From Candidatus Latescibacterota bacterium (GTDB lineage Bacteria > Latescibacterota > UBA2968 > UBA8231): DNA of 6,094 nt. The position numbers and the translations under genes were made by a program. Below the pieces are notes generated by a model. That model had not been told where the DNA came from. It ran no database searches and worked only from the letters and a program-made list of their open reading frames with translations. The stretch is from assembly GCA_003529325.1 (NCBI GenBank), contig DPVW01000200.1, positions 1-6,094 on the forward strand. Reading direction: 5' to 3'. Below, piece after piece: positions 5,853 to 6,094 of this stretch; within the stretch, counting starts at the first letter, position 1; each line of letters begins with the position of its first letter.

Positions 5853-6094
5853 AGGATGTTGCGGGGGGCGAGGGATGATGCCGTCGTCGTCGCAATACAC
5901 GTGATGACCCTGGACAAGGGCGACTCCGGCGAAGCGGAGGTAAATCGTGCTGTCAGACGCCCGCCTTGATGCTGCGCAACGGGATCGTGCCGAGTGCCTG
6001 CAAGCCGATATCGATACCGCAATGGCCTGACTGTCGCGAATGGCGCCAAAGTCAGCAGCCCCGCCCAGCCATTGTCGCAGGCCGCCTGGGCGAC
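5846..6094 (-). pseudogene. RraA-like protein, C-terminal part, frameshifted, cut by window edge
   Basis: On the - strand from the right edge the protein reads, in successive frames: AQAACDNGWAGLLT, GAIRDSQAIA, DIGLQALGTIPLRSIKAGV then a stop (TGA, + strand 5953-5955) then QHDL, then LRFAGVALVQGHHVYCDDDG and II, and finally LAPRNILS with stop at 5846-5848. This matches the C-terminal half of RraA-family proteins: the conserved GxxRD (ligand/metal residues), the DIG...ALGTIP segment, the FAGV.V..GD.VYaD.DGII block and a PR tail. The family includes RraA (binds RNase E), 4-hydroxy-4-methyl-2-oxoglutarate aldolases and oxaloacetate decarboxylases; which applies here cannot be said. Frame breaks fall near + strand 6048-6050, 6015-6019, 5939-5941 and 5872-5873. 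With four breaks plus a stop in 249 bases it is almost surely inactive unless the sequence is faulty. The N-terminal half lies outside the window. Confidence 0.72.

Noticed and set aside
1..6094. CRISPR array, tRNA or rRNA gene
   Set aside because: No regularly spaced repeats, no tRNA-like cloverleaf signature and no rRNA-like sequence was seen.
469..6094. protocatechuate 4,5-cleavage (lig-type) pathway, suggested by amidohydrolase plus RraA-type gene
   Set aside because: The amidohydrolase cannot be assigned to the pyrone lactonase subgroup by eye, the other lig-type genes are absent, and the RraA locus is broken and on the opposite strand.

Overview
The window looks like a piece of a GC-rich bacterial chromosome or metagenomic contig, probably proteobacterial or a comparably GC-rich lineage. 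It has no rRNA, tRNA or marker gene, so the taxon cannot be fixed. Coding is dense and mostly on the + strand. Three complete enzyme-type genes are readable: an amidohydrolase-2 family metal-dependent hydrolase (469-1308), a probable TIM-barrel protein of unknown activity (3663-5006), and a cysteine hydrolase of the isochorismatase superfamily (5163-5834). A fourth enzyme-type locus, on the - strand at the right edge (5846-6094), is the C-terminal part of an RraA-like (metal-dependent aldolase/decarboxylase fold) gene. It can be read only by changing frame four times and crossing an in-frame stop.

Layout: 1-468 has no convincing gene. It holds a short open frame running in from the left edge and an AT-richer leader with a strong inverted repeat, ending in a weak Shine-Dalgarno before the amidohydrolase. 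Positions 1350-2885 hold one long, highly charged, helical protein of about 508 residues whose reading passes through four frame segments, so it is either a pseudogene or a stretch with sequence errors. Six bases after its stop comes 2892-3617, a helical protein with a probable signal sequence and two LTxxQ-type (Spy/CpxP-like) repeats that look like an internal duplication. The TIM-barrel protein, a roughly 156-base gap, the cysteine hydrolase and the convergent RraA remnant follow.

How the genes may work together: an amidohydrolase, a cysteine amidohydrolase-type enzyme, an RraA-type lyase and an uncharacterised TIM-barrel protein are the kinds of enzymes expected in small-molecule catabolism (opening a ring or lactone, hydrolysing an amide, cleaving an oxo-acid). 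No transporter or regulator is visible and the substrate cannot be named. The charged protein plus LTxxQ pair does not fit that theme and looks like a separate two-gene unit placed between the enzyme genes. The strongest observations are the two multi-frameshifted loci and the uncharacterised enzyme neighbourhood.
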